Notes: generated from the letters alone by a model not told the origin. A stretch of 49,277 nucleotides of DNA from Thermomonospora catenispora (GCF_006363815.1 NZ_RRYT01000032.1:1241-50517), one strand, 5' to 3'; positions 10,760-19,345 are shown, numbered from the stretch's first letter. Numbers and translations are program-made.

Positions 10760-11158
10760 TCAGCGCAGTGTACGGCTGTCCCGGATGTCCTTGATGTCCT
10801 CGCTGATCTTGAAGACCACGATCATCAGCTCCAGCCACACCCGGGTCAGCATCACATACAAAAACCACCCGATCGGCGCCAGGATGATCGCCAGCAGGCC
10901 GACGGGCTGCTCGTTGATCATCGCCACGAACCCGAGGACCACGTAGAACGCGGCCAACAGCGTGAGCAGCACCACGCTGAGGATGTACAGGAACTTGATC
11001 AGCTTCGGCGCGACGAAGTTGTCGAACGTGAAGTCGAACAGGGCGCCGAAGAAGCTCTTGTCGTTGTCGTAACGCGGGCCGGCGGGAAAGCCGTAACCGC
11101 CGGGCTGCGCCGGATAGGGCTGCTGCCAACCGCCGGGCTGACCGTAGGGGGTACCCAT
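10760..11158 (-). CDS. DUF4282 membrane protein (copy 1)
   Basis: A 132-residue protein with a Pro/Gln/Gly-rich cytoplasmic start and a DUF4282 domain. The KSFFGALFDF start of the domain is followed by two long membrane segments (about residues 55-80 and 85-110) and a charged tail. The function of DUF4282 is unknown. It is paralogous to the gene at 18857-19345 (shared pattern FGALxDxxFxxxVxPKLI). AGGAG before the ATG supports the start. A strong hairpin (11277-11305) separates it from the upstream operon, so it probably has its own promoter within 11159-11276. Confidence 0.8.
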   Translation of the reverse strand: MGTPYGQPGGWQQPYPAQPGGYGFPAGPRYDNDKSFFGALFDFTFDNFVAPKLIKFLYILSVVLLTLLAAFYVVLGFVAMINEQPVGLLAIILAPIGWFLYVMLTRVWLELMIVVFKISEDIKDIRDSRTLR

Positions 11159-11276
11159 CGAGAACTCCTGTGAGAGTCGTTGCGGATGCGGAGGCGGGGT
11201 ACGCGAAACGACCTTAGCGAAGGAAACGTCTCACGCCCTACTCCATAAGGGCCCCTGCATCGTAATGCCGACGATC

Positions 11277-11305
11277 GGTGACCGGACCGTGTCGGTCCGG
11301 TCACC
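11277..11305 (-). terminator. Terminator of the kinase/AAA+/FHA operon
   Basis: A perfect 12-bp stem (GGTGACCGGACC / GGTCCGGTCACC) with loop GTGTC starts 36 nt beyond the stop of the FHA gene on the - strand. There is no T-run. It separates the six-gene operon from the first DUF4282 gene. Confidence 0.65.
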
Positions 11306-11341
11306 TTATCTCCTCGGGCGCCTCTCCCGGCGGGCGCTCGG

Positions 11342-12613
11342 TCAGCCCAGCTGTACGGTGCCGGTGACGTCGGCGGCCAGCCGCAGCTCGTCGCCGTCGC
11401 GCAGCGGGGCCTCGACCCCGCGCGGCAGACGTTCGCCGTTGACGAACGTCCCGTTGGTGGAGCCCTCATCGCGCACCCAGGCGGTGCCCGACGGGTCCAG
11501 CCACACCGTCGAGTGCCGCCGCGACACGTTGTCGAACTGGGTGAACGTGGAGGCCACCGGGGACTGGCCGGCGTCGCGGCCGAGCACCAGGTGCTGACCC
11601 ACGGAGATCTTCAGCTCCCCGGTGGGGAACACCACCCGGAGCACCGGGCTCTTCTGACGCACCGGCCGCAGGCAGGAGTCGCACTGCACGGCGGACGGGT
11701 TGCTCAGCACCGCCTCGCAGTGCGGGCACATGAACGCGGTGCTGTCGGCTCCGCGCTGGGGCTGCTGCGGCTCGTCCGGCGGCAGCAGCGTCGCCTCCCG
11801 GCCGTGCGGCGGGGGAGTGACCGACCGGCCGCCGTGCTGCGGAGGAGGCGGCATCTGGTGGTCCCCCGGACCGGGCGGCATGTGCTGTCCGCCCTGCTGC
11901 TGCGGCCCGGGCTGCTGGTGGGGCGCCGGCGGCCATCCCCCCTCGGCGGGCTGCCCGCCGCCCTGGGGAGGCGGCGCCCAGGCGTCGTGCCCCTGCTGGC
12001 CCTGCTGGCCGCCCTGGGACTGCCAGCCTCCGTCGGGCCCCTGCTGAGCGCCCTGCTGCCACCCGGCGTCGGGACCGCCCGGCCGGTTTCCGGGCTGCCA
12101 TCCCTGCTCGGGCGTCTGCGGCTGGCCGCCGTGCTGCTGCCAGCCGCCCGCCTCAGGAGACTGCTGGCCGCCCTGAGCGGGCGACCACTGCGGTGCGGGC
12201 GGCTGCCCCTGCTGCTGTCCCCACGGAGCGCCCTGCCCGTCGGGCTGCCCCATCTGCTGGCCCTGGTGCTGCGCGGGCTGCGGGGACCAGCTGTCCTGGC
12301 GCTGGGGCTGCGGCGGAGCAGGCTGCGGAGACCATCCGTCCTGGTGCTGCGGCTGCGGCGGGGCGGGCTGCGGCGGAGCAGGCTGCGGAGGCCACCCGTC
12401 CTGGTGCTGCGGCTGCGGCTGCGGCGGAGGCCCGTACTGCTGGTTGTACGGGGGCGCGGGCGGCTGCGGCACGTGCTGCCCATGGTTCCCGGGGATGGGG
12501 CCGGGGCGGGGCGTGGTGGCGCCGGCCTTGGCCAGATTCGCCCCGCAGGACATGCAGACCAGGTCACCGGGCTGGAACGGCTCCTCACAGATGGGACAGG
12601 TGGGATTGCTCAT
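11342..12613 (-). CDS. Zinc-ribbon, Pro/Gln-rich, FHA-domain protein
   Basis: A 423-residue cytoplasmic protein with three parts. A zinc ribbon begins at CPIC and ends at CMSC (Cys6, 9, 20, 23). A very long Pro/Gln/Gly-rich linker spans about residues 30-270. A second four-Cys ribbon (CPHC...CDSC) is followed by a C-terminal FHA domain with the phosphothreonine-binding signature: LGRD, SRRHS and STNGTFVNG. FHA domains bind phosphothreonine peptides, so this is a likely reader of the kinase encoded in the same operon. The zinc ribbons and linker resemble scaffold proteins. Its ATG overlaps the stop of the radical SAM gene (ATGA). It is the last gene before the terminator. Confidence 0.85.
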   Translation of the reverse strand: MSNPTCPICEEPFQPGDLVCMSCGANLAKAGATTPRPGPIPGNHGQHVPQPPAPPYNQQYGPPPQPQPQHQDGWPPQPAPPQPAPPQPQHQDGWSPQPAPPQPQRQDSWSPQPAQHQGQQMGQPDGQGAPWGQQQGQPPAPQWSPAQGGQQSPEAGGWQQHGGQPQTPEQGWQPGNRPGGPDAGWQQGAQQGPDGGWQSQGGQQGQQGHDAWAPPPQGGGQPAEGGWPPAPHQQPGPQQQGGQHMPPGPGDHQMPPPPQHGGRSVTPPPHGREATLLPPDEPQQPQRGADSTAFMCPHCEAVLSNPSAVQCDSCLRPVRQKSPVLRVVFPTGELKISVGQHLVLGRDAGQSPVASTFTQFDNVSRRHSTVWLDPSGTAWVRDEGSTNGTFVNGERLPRGVEAPLRDGDELRLAADVTGTVQLG

Positions 12614-13335
12614 GACCGCCAGGACACCTCCCCCGCACGCACTCCGGCCTTCTCCAGCATCGACGCAAGGCGGTCCATGTCGCCTCGTCGCGGGATCCCG
12701 ATGTAGTACACCCGCCTTCCCTCCGGCCCCTCGTCAACCGCTACCTGCACCCGTGGTCGTCCTCCCTCGCCGGACACGGCGTCAGTCGGCCCGTCGTCGC
12801 CGAGCGGCGCCCCGTACCGCTCGCGACCCAGGGCGGTCAATGGCACGACACGCTGGTTCGCCGATCCCCTCCACAGTAGTGAGCGTCCGGCGGGGTCGCC
12901 CCCCTCGACGCCCACGGGATTGAGCCGGTCGATGTACGGCCCCGTGATGACGGCGTCGCATAGTTTCAGGATGTCGCGAGTCGCCGCCGAACGCGAGAGC
13001 CGTGAGTGGACATATCCACTGTAGACGAGTATGTCCGTCGGGAAGTCTGCCCGCCACCGGTGAATCCCGCGCAGCAGCGCCTCCAGCGCCTCCGGCTGCT
13101 GGAACGGCTCTCCGCCGGAGATGGTGACTCCGTCGGGCCGTTCCGGCAGCGACTCCAGCCAGCCCAGCACCGCCTCCACCGGCACCGCGGTCGCCGGATC
13201 CGGCTCCCAGGTGTCGCGCGACAGGCAGCCGGGGCAGCGCAGCGTGCAGCCCTGCGTCCAGATCCCCGCCCGCACGCCCGGCCCCAGCGTGGTGACCGGA
13301 TAGTGCGCCTTGGCCAGCAGCAGCGGCGGGGTCAC
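12610..13335 (-). CDS. Radical SAM protein, NrdG/PFL-activase-like
   Basis: A 241-residue protein with the CX3CX2C cluster motif (CTLRCPGC, about residues 24-31) that binds the 4Fe-4S/SAM centre. GVTISGGEP (about 63-71), a LVYSGY strand, a GPYIDRLNP segment and a WRGSANQRV segment are typical of the NrdG-like group. That group makes glycyl radicals on partner enzymes, but no glycyl-radical enzyme is present in the window. The start is a GTG at 13335 that overlaps the AAA+ stop (GTGA), and the stop overlaps the FHA start. The C-terminal ~70 residues extend past the usual NrdG length. Its substrate is unknown; placement suggests it modifies or senses something for the AAA+/FHA complex. Confidence 0.85.
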   Translation of the reverse strand: MTPPLLLAKAHYPVTTLGPGVRAGIWTQGCTLRCPGCLSRDTWEPDPATAVPVEAVLGWLESLPERPDGVTISGGEPFQQPEALEALLRGIHRWRADFPTDILVYSGYVHSRLSRSAATRDILKLCDAVITGPYIDRLNPVGVEGGDPAGRSLLWRGSANQRVVPLTALGRERYGAPLGDDGPTDAVSGEGGRPRVQVAVDEGPEGRRVYYIGIPRRGDMDRLASMLEKAGVRAGEVSWRS

Positions 13336-15248
13336 TGCAGTTCCAGTTCGACGATGCTGCCGCGGCGCGCGATCCCGGACACGACGATCTCCTCGTCGCC
13401 CGTCAGCTCCCGGTCGAACAGCGCCCGCGCCAACGGGTTGACGAAGTAGGACTCCAGGGCCATTCCGATGCCCCGGCCGCCCTTGTCCAGCTCGCTGGTG
13501 CACCACTCGCGCAGCGTCTTGCGCACCTCGCCGTCGATGGTCAGCGTCAGCCGGTGCTCCTCGGCCACCCGGCGGCAGATGTTGGCCAGCTGCAGTTCGA
13601 AGATCTGGTTGGCGGCCTCGGCGGAGATGAAGTTGAACACCACGATGTTGTCGCCGAACCGGTTGAGCAGCTCCGGCCGGTTCAGCACCGTGGTGAAGTG
13701 GTCGGAGATCGCGCCCTTGAGCTTGGCCTCGATCTCGTCATACGACATGCCGGGGTGGATGTTCTGCACCCGGGCGCCGGGGGAGAAGCCGCCGTCCAGC
13801 CGGCCGCCGGGGTTGCCGGGCGCGTCCACGTACATCCCCAGATTCGAGGTGAAGATCAAGATCGCCTCGGAGAAGTGCACCGTGTTGCCGCGCCCGTCGG
13901 TGAGCCGGCCGTCCTCCAGGATCTGGAGGAACTTGTCCAGGATCCGCGGGTGCGCCTTCTCGATCTCGTCGAACAGGATCACCCGGAACGGATCCTCCCG
14001 GATCGCGTTGGTCAGCTCCCCGCCGGCCTCATGCCCCACATAGCCGGGCGGCGCCCCGATCAGCCGCTCCCCGGCGTGGTCGGAGGAGAACTCGCTCATG
14101 TCGAACCGCAGGTAGGCCGACTCGTCACCGAAGATCAGCTCGGTGATCGCCTTGGCCAGCTCGGTCTTGCCCACCCCGGTCGGCCCGGCGAAGAACAGCA
14201 CCCCGCGCGGCCGGCTGCCGGACCGGGTGGCCTGCGCCCCCGACAGCCCCAGCACCGCCCGCTTGAGGATGTCCAACGTCTTGGTGACCGCCTGCGGCTG
14301 GCCGACCACCCGCTCGGGCACCTTGCTCTCGCCCTCCAGCACCCGTTTGCGCAGGTGGCCGCGGCTCCACGGGTTGTCCAGCACCCCCAGCTTGTAGGTG
14401 CGCACCGCGTCCGGCAGATCGGCCAGCTTGACCCCGCGCTCCCGGGCCAGCCGGGTGATCTCGATCATCGACTGCAGGGTCAGCCCGTCGGCCTGCTCGG
14501 CGAACGCCTCGCACGCCTCGATCGCCGCCGGGTCGGCGGACACGTCACGCACCCCGAACGCCCGCGCCAGCAGCCGGGCCGTCTCCTGCCGATCGCCCAG
14601 ATGCGGCCGGGGGATGGTGATCTCCCGGATGTTGTCGTTGCCGGCGGTCAGCCACGGCGGCAGGTCGCCGGGCCGCTCCACCAGCCACAGGACCGGGTTG
14701 TACAGCGGCTTGGGCCGCGCCCCGGGCACCACCACCGGACGGGCGGTGCGCGAGAGCTTCTCGCAGTAGCGGAAGAAGTCCCGCTCGGCGGGCTCCAGAT
14801 CGGTGGGGCTGCGGGCGATCCGCGAGGCCGAGTCGATCACGAACGCCGCCCGGATCTTCTCCGCCGGGCGGGCCACCGCCGCCAGATACCCGGTCAACGC
14901 CTCCAGCGAGGGCTTCTCCTCCGGCTTGATCTTGCCCAGCAGCCGCTCGGCCGCCGCGGCCGCCTCCTTCCCGATCTCGTCGGGGGTGTCGGGGTACACC
15001 AGCAGCCCGTCCACCGGGTCGTAGATCACCAGGCAGGAGAACCCGCTGGAACGCAGCGCCTCCCACAACAGGTCGCGCAGCGGCAGCAGCCGCGTCGGGC
15101 CCCCCTCGGGCGGCGGCGGGGCCAGGAAACTGTCGTACAGGTTGCCCGACAGCACGTACTGCGAGTGCACCGACAGCGTGGCGTCCAGCTCCCGGATGAA
15201 CGCCGGCCACCCCTGTAGCCGTCCCCCCAGTGTCGGCGACTCCATCAT
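13332..15248 (-). CDS. Clp-like AAA+ ATPase with degenerate first AAA domain
   Basis: A 638-residue AAA+ protein. Residues about 300-635 are a ClpA/ClpB second-module-like ATPase: Walker A GPTGVGKT (355-362), pore loop GYVG (402-405), Walker B ILFDEIEKAH (424-433), sensor-1 TSN (467-469), an RF arginine-finger region (NRFGDN) and a C-terminal small domain. The first ~290 residues look like an AAA fold without a Walker A motif (FVIDSASRI resembles a Walker B strand), so this part is probably structural. There is no ClpB N-domain, no coiled-coil M-domain and no ClpP-binding loop that I can identify, so a remodelling role without ClpP is more likely. The first of two ATGs (15248) overlaps the coiled-coil gene's stop. 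Confidence 0.85.
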   Translation of the reverse strand: MMESPTLGGRLQGWPAFIRELDATLSVHSQYVLSGNLYDSFLAPPPPEGGPTRLLPLRDLLWEALRSSGFSCLVIYDPVDGLLVYPDTPDEIGKEAAAAAERLLGKIKPEEKPSLEALTGYLAAVARPAEKIRAAFVIDSASRIARSPTDLEPAERDFFRYCEKLSRTARPVVVPGARPKPLYNPVLWLVERPGDLPPWLTAGNDNIREITIPRPHLGDRQETARLLARAFGVRDVSADPAAIEACEAFAEQADGLTLQSMIEITRLARERGVKLADLPDAVRTYKLGVLDNPWSRGHLRKRVLEGESKVPERVVGQPQAVTKTLDILKRAVLGLSGAQATRSGSRPRGVLFFAGPTGVGKTELAKAITELIFGDESAYLRFDMSEFSSDHAGERLIGAPPGYVGHEAGGELTNAIREDPFRVILFDEIEKAHPRILDKFLQILEDGRLTDGRGNTVHFSEAILIFTSNLGMYVDAPGNPGGRLDGGFSPGARVQNIHPGMSYDEIEAKLKGAISDHFTTVLNRPELLNRFGDNIVVFNFISAEAANQIFELQLANICRRVAEEHRLTLTIDGEVRKTLREWCTSELDKGGRGIGMALESYFVNPLARALFDRELTGDEEIVVSGIARRGSIVELELQ

Positions 15249-16399
15249 GTTTCGCGCTCCCGCCCACGCTCACGTGCTCGTTGCCTGGTCCGCGCTCTAG
15301 TCTGCCGTGCCCGCGAGACCACCGGCAGCTCGTGCTCCCCCGGCTCGATCCGCCAGGTCACCGTCGCGGTCACCCCCGCGGCCGCCAATCGCCTGCGGGC
15401 CTCCTCGAACGCCTCACACCACTGGTGCTCCCGTTCCACGTCCAGGCGTCGGTCCTCCTCGCTCTCCGGTGCCCGGGTCCGCACGATCGCGGCGCGGATC
15501 GTCCGGTCGTCCTCCACCCGCATCCTGACCCGATGGTCGGGCCAGGCCCCGCGGCTGAGCACCACCTCGCCGTCCCGCGCGGTCAGCGTCTCGAACCCGG
15601 TGTCGACCTCATATCCCAGCTCCTCGAACGCGGCGGTCACCGCGTCCTGCACGTACCGGCGCTCGGCCTCGGCCTGCGCGGCGGCGTCCCGCAGCTCCGC
15701 CTGCCGGCGCCGCTCCTCGCGGCGGGCGGCGGTGCGCTCGTTGGCCTGCCGCACCCGCAGCCGGACCTCGGTCAGCACCGCCTCGGCCTCGGCGTCGGTG
15801 CCGGCCTGGGCGAGCCGTCCGGCGGCCTCGGCGACGAACTCCCGGTCGGCGGGGGAGACGTCCGGGGCCAGCCGTCCCAGCACCTTGGCCAGGGTCGCGG
15901 CGCGCTCGTGCCGCCGCGTCTCCCCCTGCCGGTCCTCCCGCCCCGGAGCGGCCGGGTCGTCGAGCCCGAGGCGCAGCCCTTCGGCGGGGAGCGCGAAGAC
16001 GCGGGCGGCGACGTCCGCCGCGACGTGCTCGCTGATCCGCCGCCGCGCCTCGGCCAGCGCCCGGTCGGTCGCCTCGCACCAGGCCTCCAGCTCCTCGGGG
16101 GAACGGTCGCCGGGCGGCAGCGGCGCCGGGAGTGGGACCTGCGTCCCCGCCTCCTGCTGCGCCTCGGCCAGCGCGGCGATCTGGGCGTTGCGGTCGATCA
16201 CCTCCCGCACCGCGCGGTCCTGGCGTTCGATCTCGGCCAGCGCCGCTGCCCGAGCGTCCGCCCGTCCCTGGGCCGCGGCGGCCAACGCCCGCGCCCCGGC
16301 CGCGGTGAGTCCCGCGGCCTTCCCGGCGACGCGCGTCACCCCCAGGCTGAGGACGACCGCCGCGTCCAGCACGACGTCGGCCTCCACCCCGCTACTCAT
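15245..16399 (-). CDS. Coiled-coil protein of unknown function
   Basis: A 384-residue protein that I do not recognise. It is rich in Ala, Glu and Arg and mostly helical. Coiled-coil-like stretches lie at about residues 50-85 and 195-245, separated by a Pro-rich segment (about 90-100). A compact alpha/beta domain (about 245-350) and a highly basic tail follow. No signal peptide or membrane segment is evident. It sits between the membrane kinase and the AAA+ gene, overlapping the latter by 4 nt. An adaptor or substrate of the AAA+ ATPase would be a reasonable guess, but only from context. Confidence 0.7.
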   Translation of the reverse strand: MSSGVEADVVLDAAVVLSLGVTRVAGKAAGLTAAGARALAAAAQGRADARAAALAEIERQDRAVREVIDRNAQIAALAEAQQEAGTQVPLPAPLPPGDRSPEELEAWCEATDRALAEARRRISEHVAADVAARVFALPAEGLRLGLDDPAAPGREDRQGETRRHERAATLAKVLGRLAPDVSPADREFVAEAAGRLAQAGTDAEAEAVLTEVRLRVRQANERTAARREERRRQAELRDAAAQAEAERRYVQDAVTAAFEELGYEVDTGFETLTARDGEVVLSRGAWPDHRVRMRVEDDRTIRAAIVRTRAPESEEDRRLDVEREHQWCEAFEEARRRLAAAGVTATVTWRIEPGEHELPVVSRARQTRARTRQRARERGRERET

Positions 16400-16421
16400 C
16401 GACAGCTCCTCCAGGCCTCGG

Positions 16422-18806
16422 TCAGGCCGTTCCGAGGGATTCCCGCTCGGCGCGCTCGTGCTCGATTCTCCAACGGTGCAGCCGCATCCCCGCCACGACC
16501 GCGTGCACGACCGGCGCCAGCACCAGCACCGCCAGCCACAACAGACTCACCGCCGCGGTGAGCAGGGTCACCAGTATCAAGATCATCGCCAGCGGGACGA
16601 TCAGCAGCAACACCAGCAGCGGCCCGCAGCCGCGCCGTCCGGTGGCCCGCGCCGACGCCGACAGCGTCTGCGAGGCCCGCGACAGTCCTCGCCCGCTCGC
16701 GTTCAGCACCTTCGACAGCCACGACCACGGCCCGTGCGGCAGATAGTCCGCCCCCTGCCGTCTGGCCAGCAGCACCTCCGCCCCGCACTGCCCGGCCCAG
16801 GCGAGCACCGATACGACCGTCAAAAGGACGGTGGGAGGCCCCGAAGAAGGCTGAACACCAGGGAGAGTGGGACCTTGGGGCCCGTCCCCGCCGCTGAGCG
16901 CGCTCACCACCCAGCTGCCGAGCAGCCACAGCGCCAGCAGCGGCAGGGTCCAGGCCACCGCGCGGGCGGTGGCGGCGCCGCGGCCGGCCAGCCGCCGGTG
17001 CTCCCGTTCGGCCCAGTGCCGGGCGCGTTCGGCATGCCGCCGCTCGGCGGACCGGCGGTCCTGGGCGAGCGCCTGGGCGGCCAGCACGGCGTCGGGGGCC
17101 GCCCGCACCACCGCCAGCAGCCGCAGCGGATCGTCCGCGCCGGCCCAGGCGACCAGTTCCGCGAACCAGGGCACCGGCTCCTGCACCGAGGCGCGGGCCC
17201 GGGCGGCGGACTCGGCCAGCGTCCGGGCGGTCTCGGCGGGACGGGCGGCCAGCGCCAGCAGGGTCAGCAGCACGACCGGGGGATCGTCGCCCGTCCGGTC
17301 GCCCGCCTCCGGCAGGCGGACCATGCCCCCGAACGGCGGGGGCGCCTGCGGCCCCGTCCCTGCGCGCAGCCAGGCCGCCAGCCGGTTCCACTCCGCGGCG
17401 TGGGCGCGCCACCGGTCGTCGATGCCGCGCAGCTCCTCCGCCCCCTGGAAGGCGGCCAGCTCGGGGAGCAGCCGGTGCTCCCACAGCGCCCGCCCGATCA
17501 GGCAGGCCGTGCGGTGGTCGGGGTGGCGCGGGTCTCCGGCGAGCGCCGCCAGGTTCGGCAGGTCCTCGGGGGCGACCCGGCGGCCCAGATAGTGCGGCGG
17601 CAGGGTCGGGTCCAGCCAGCGCACCAGATGCAGCACCTTGACGTCCGGCGGCAGCGAGGTCGCCAGATAGCCGTCGATCAGCGTGATGCGGCTGTCGTCG
17701 GGGAAGGCGGCCAGCCACTCGCGCAGCGCCCGCCACGCCTCTCCGTGCTCGCCGCGGGCGAAGAAGTAGCGCGCCGCCTCCTCCCACCGTTCCACCAGGG
17801 CGCGGGCCAGTTCGGCGCGATCGGTGAACCGGCGTCCGGCGAACGGCAGTCCCGGCCCCGAGGGCGGGGGCTGCTGCTCGGCGGCCACCGGCGGGGACTC
17901 GCCGCGGAGCCAGGCGGCGACCTGTTCGCCCGTCCAGCGGCGCCGCGGGTCGCGGGTCAGCAGCCCCTGGCACAGCAGCCGCAGCCGGGGGTCGGCGATG
18001 TCGGAGTTGTCGATGGGGCGGGTGGCCAGATGGTCGACCACCACCGTCTCGCTCAGCCCCGCGAACGGTGCGCGGCCGGTGACCAGCTCCCGCACGATCA
18101 TGCCGAGCGACCACCAGTCCCGGGCGGGGGAGACCTGCCCGGACAGCGACTCGGGGGCGGCGTAGGCGAGGGTGCGGGAGGAGGAGGCGAACACCACGCT
18201 CTCATCCAGCACCTTGCTCAGCCCGAAGTCGGTGATCGCCACCCGGAGCGGGTCGGTGCTCAGCAGCAGCACGTTCTCCGGCTTCAGGTCCCGGTGCACG
18301 ATCCCCGCCCGGTGCAGCGCCTCCAGGCCCGCGGTGAGCTGGGCGGCGATCTCGGCGACCGCGGCGGGCGGGACGGGTCCGGTCAGCAGGGCGCGCAGGT
18401 TCCCGGCCGGCGCGTACTCCGACAGCTCGTAGTCGCGGCCGTCGGCGTGCCCGGTCTCCAGGATCCGCATCACGTGCGGGGAGTCCAGGGCGGGCAGCTT
18501 GGCCCACACCTCGCGGTCGGCGGCGTACCCCCGGCGGAACACCTTGACCACGTACCGCCGGCCGGCGGCGTCGCGGACCAGCAGCAGATCCGACTCGGCC
18601 CCCTGCACCGGCAGCTCGCCCTCGACGGCGAACCGCTCGGCCAGCGCGCCCGGCAGCCGCAGCAGCGGGTCGGCGGACGCGGCGGAGCCGTCCCGGCGGG
18701 TGGCGTCCGGGACGCGGGGGCCGGGGACGGCGGGGGTCGGCGGGTCGCGGTGCGTCGCTCCGGGGTCCCGCCGCGTCGACTGCGGGAACTCCTCGAACTC
18801 GGTCAC
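16422..18806 (-). CDS. Membrane Ser/Thr protein kinase with C-terminal TM bundle
   Basis: A 794-residue Hanks-type kinase. After a Pro-rich start the kinase domain spans about residues 55-310: ATP-binding Lys88 (VVKVF), HRD (171-173) within HRDLKPEN, DFG (193-195) and APE (217-219). The Gly-rich loop is poor (VQGAES instead of GxGxxG). A helical region of about 300 residues follows, then about four membrane segments between 645 and 775. Unlike PknB-type kinases it has no extracellular PASTA or sensor domain. The start is GTG (18806). It lies 22 nt upstream of the coiled-coil gene and 50 nt downstream of a DUF4282 gene, and likely phosphorylates partners read by the FHA protein. Confidence 0.88.
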   Translation of the reverse strand: MTEFEEFPQSTRRDPGATHRDPPTPAVPGPRVPDATRRDGSAASADPLLRLPGALAERFAVEGELPVQGAESDLLLVRDAAGRRYVVKVFRRGYAADREVWAKLPALDSPHVMRILETGHADGRDYELSEYAPAGNLRALLTGPVPPAAVAEIAAQLTAGLEALHRAGIVHRDLKPENVLLLSTDPLRVAITDFGLSKVLDESVVFASSSRTLAYAAPESLSGQVSPARDWWSLGMIVRELVTGRAPFAGLSETVVVDHLATRPIDNSDIADPRLRLLCQGLLTRDPRRRWTGEQVAAWLRGESPPVAAEQQPPPSGPGLPFAGRRFTDRAELARALVERWEEAARYFFARGEHGEAWRALREWLAAFPDDSRITLIDGYLATSLPPDVKVLHLVRWLDPTLPPHYLGRRVAPEDLPNLAALAGDPRHPDHRTACLIGRALWEHRLLPELAAFQGAEELRGIDDRWRAHAAEWNRLAAWLRAGTGPQAPPPFGGMVRLPEAGDRTGDDPPVVLLTLLALAARPAETARTLAESAARARASVQEPVPWFAELVAWAGADDPLRLLAVVRAAPDAVLAAQALAQDRRSAERRHAERARHWAEREHRRLAGRGAATARAVAWTLPLLALWLLGSWVVSALSGGDGPQGPTLPGVQPSSGPPTVLLTVVSVLAWAGQCGAEVLLARRQGADYLPHGPWSWLSKVLNASGRGLSRASQTLSASARATGRRGCGPLLVLLLIVPLAMILILVTLLTAAVSLLWLAVLVLAPVVHAVVAGMRLHRWRIEHERAERESLGTA

Positions 18807-18856
18807 TTACCGCTCCGTCGATGCCGCTGTGACTGCGGTGAGCCTAACGCGCCGGT

Positions 18857-19345
18857 TCAGATCTTCTCCTTGATGACCCGCAGGTGTTCGACCCCCTTGA
18901 AGCGGACGACCACCGCCTCCATCAGGATCCGCACCATCAGCGCCTCGAACAGCCAGACCAGCGGGGAGGCGAGCATCATGATGACCCCCCAGGCCCAGCC
19001 GTCGTCCCAGGAGGCGATCCACAGCCCGAGGAACAGGAAGATCGTGCACTGCAGGGTGATCAGCAGCAGCGCGACGATGTACCACAGCCGGATCAACTTG
19101 GGGGTCACCAGGTGCTCGAAGCGCGTGTCCAGCAGCGCGCCGAAGACGCCTTTCTCCCGAGGGAACGGCCGTGGCGGCACGCCGGCGCCGTAGGGGCCGG
19201 TGGCGTACGGCGCGTTCTGGGGGGCGCCCTGGGGAGCGCCTTGGGGGTGCGGGGGCCGCGGTGCGGTTCGGGGATCTCGGCCCGGTCCGGCGCCCCCTCC
19301 GGAAGCCGGTCCCTGTCCGGGGCTGGGGGGCGAGGGGTTGGTCAT
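18857..19345 (-). CDS. DUF4282 membrane protein (copy 2)
   Basis: A 162-residue paralogue of the protein at 10760-11158. A Pro/Gly/Gln-rich N-terminus (about 55 residues) precedes a DUF4282 domain with a GVFGALLDTRF start and two long membrane segments, ending in a charged helix. It is the first gene of the apparent six-gene operon, 50 nt before the kinase. The function is unknown. Its presence next to a kinase with a membrane bundle suggests a membrane partner. Confidence 0.8.
   Translation of the reverse strand: MTNPSPPSPGQGPASGGGAGPGRDPRTAPRPPHPQGAPQGAPQNAPYATGPYGAGVPPRPFPREKGVFGALLDTRFEHLVTPKLIRLWYIVALLLITLQCTIFLFLGLWIASWDDGWAWGVIMMLASPLVWLFEALMVRILMEAVVVRFKGVEHLRVIKEKI

Noticed and set aside
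15600-19193. A 1197-codon open frame on the + strand
   Set aside because: It lies antisense to the coiled-coil, kinase and DUF4282 genes, which have clear motifs. The translation is low-complexity Arg/Pro/Ser/Gln-rich, as expected for opposite-strand frames in GC-rich DNA.
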